Assembly: GCA_900319835.1 (NCBI GenBank)
Contig: ONPY01000065.1
Span: 1-15,062 of the forward strand
Source: an uncultured Eubacteriales bacterium
Lineage (GTDB): Bacteria > Bacillota_A > Clostridia > Oscillospirales > Oscillospiraceae
Length of the DNA stretch: 15,062 bases
Reading direction: 5' to 3'
Under the pieces are notes generated by a model. That model had not been told where the DNA came from. It made no database searches and worked only from the letters and a program-made list of their open reading frames with translations. Each line of letters begins with the position of its first letter. Within the stretch, counting starts at the first letter, position 1. This document shows, in pieces, positions 15,056-15,062 of the stretch. The position numbers were made by a program, and so were the translations under genes.

Positions 15056-15062
15056 GCTATGT

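Overview
The window looks like a chromosomal contig of a GC-rich Clostridia-class Firmicute, most likely an Oscillospiraceae-type gut anaerobe. The reasons are GGAGG-type ribosome binding sites, textbook sigma-A promoters, a nadD-yqeK / rsfS / leuS / rpsU housekeeping block, a class B sortase, and a selenocysteine-containing glycine/betaine-type reductase used in Stickland fermentation. The genus is inference. The left edge cuts nadD within a few codons of its start.

Layout. 1-4093 (+): a nadD-yqeK fusion (5' end missing), rsfS and leuS in tight succession. 4097-4381 (+): rpsU with its own perfect promoter starting three bases after leuS. 4382-4471: two stacked bidirectional terminators. 4490-5314 (-): class B sortase. 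5362-8403 (-): the methionine ABC transporter operon metN-metI-metQ with promoter, leader and terminator. 8493-9706 (-): two overlapping paralogous DUF3841 genes with promoter and terminator. 9745-11555 (-): a BCCT-family betaine/choline/carnitine-type transporter. 11556-11860: intergenic DNA between divergent promoters. 11861-14780 (+): a two-gene operon, grdI-like then grdH-like; the second is read through an in-frame UGA as selenocysteine. 14781-15062: no gene, but a dense run of hairpins, a possible insertion sequence end and a perfect 50-bp palindrome.

The most interesting element is the metNIQ leader (8158-8403, minus strand). A perfect promoter drives a 36-codon leader ORF in which 9 of codons 10-23 are AUG. 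A Rho-independent terminator follows, just before metN. Part of the region around the leader stop codon can pair either with the start of the leader ORF or with the 5' arm of the terminator. This is the layout of a trp/his-type ribosome-mediated attenuator, here apparently sensing methionine. Methionine genes in Firmicutes are normally placed under SAM riboswitches or Met T-boxes, and I see neither here.

The right half forms a second functional unit: a BCCT importer divergent from a substrate-specific reductase pair. The GrdE/GrdI-type subunit lacks the cysteine that becomes the pyruvoyl group in glycine reductase. A quaternary amine such as betaine could not use that group to form a Schiff base, so the locus fits betaine import and reduction. 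The shared components GrdA, GrdC, GrdD and thioredoxin are not in this window.
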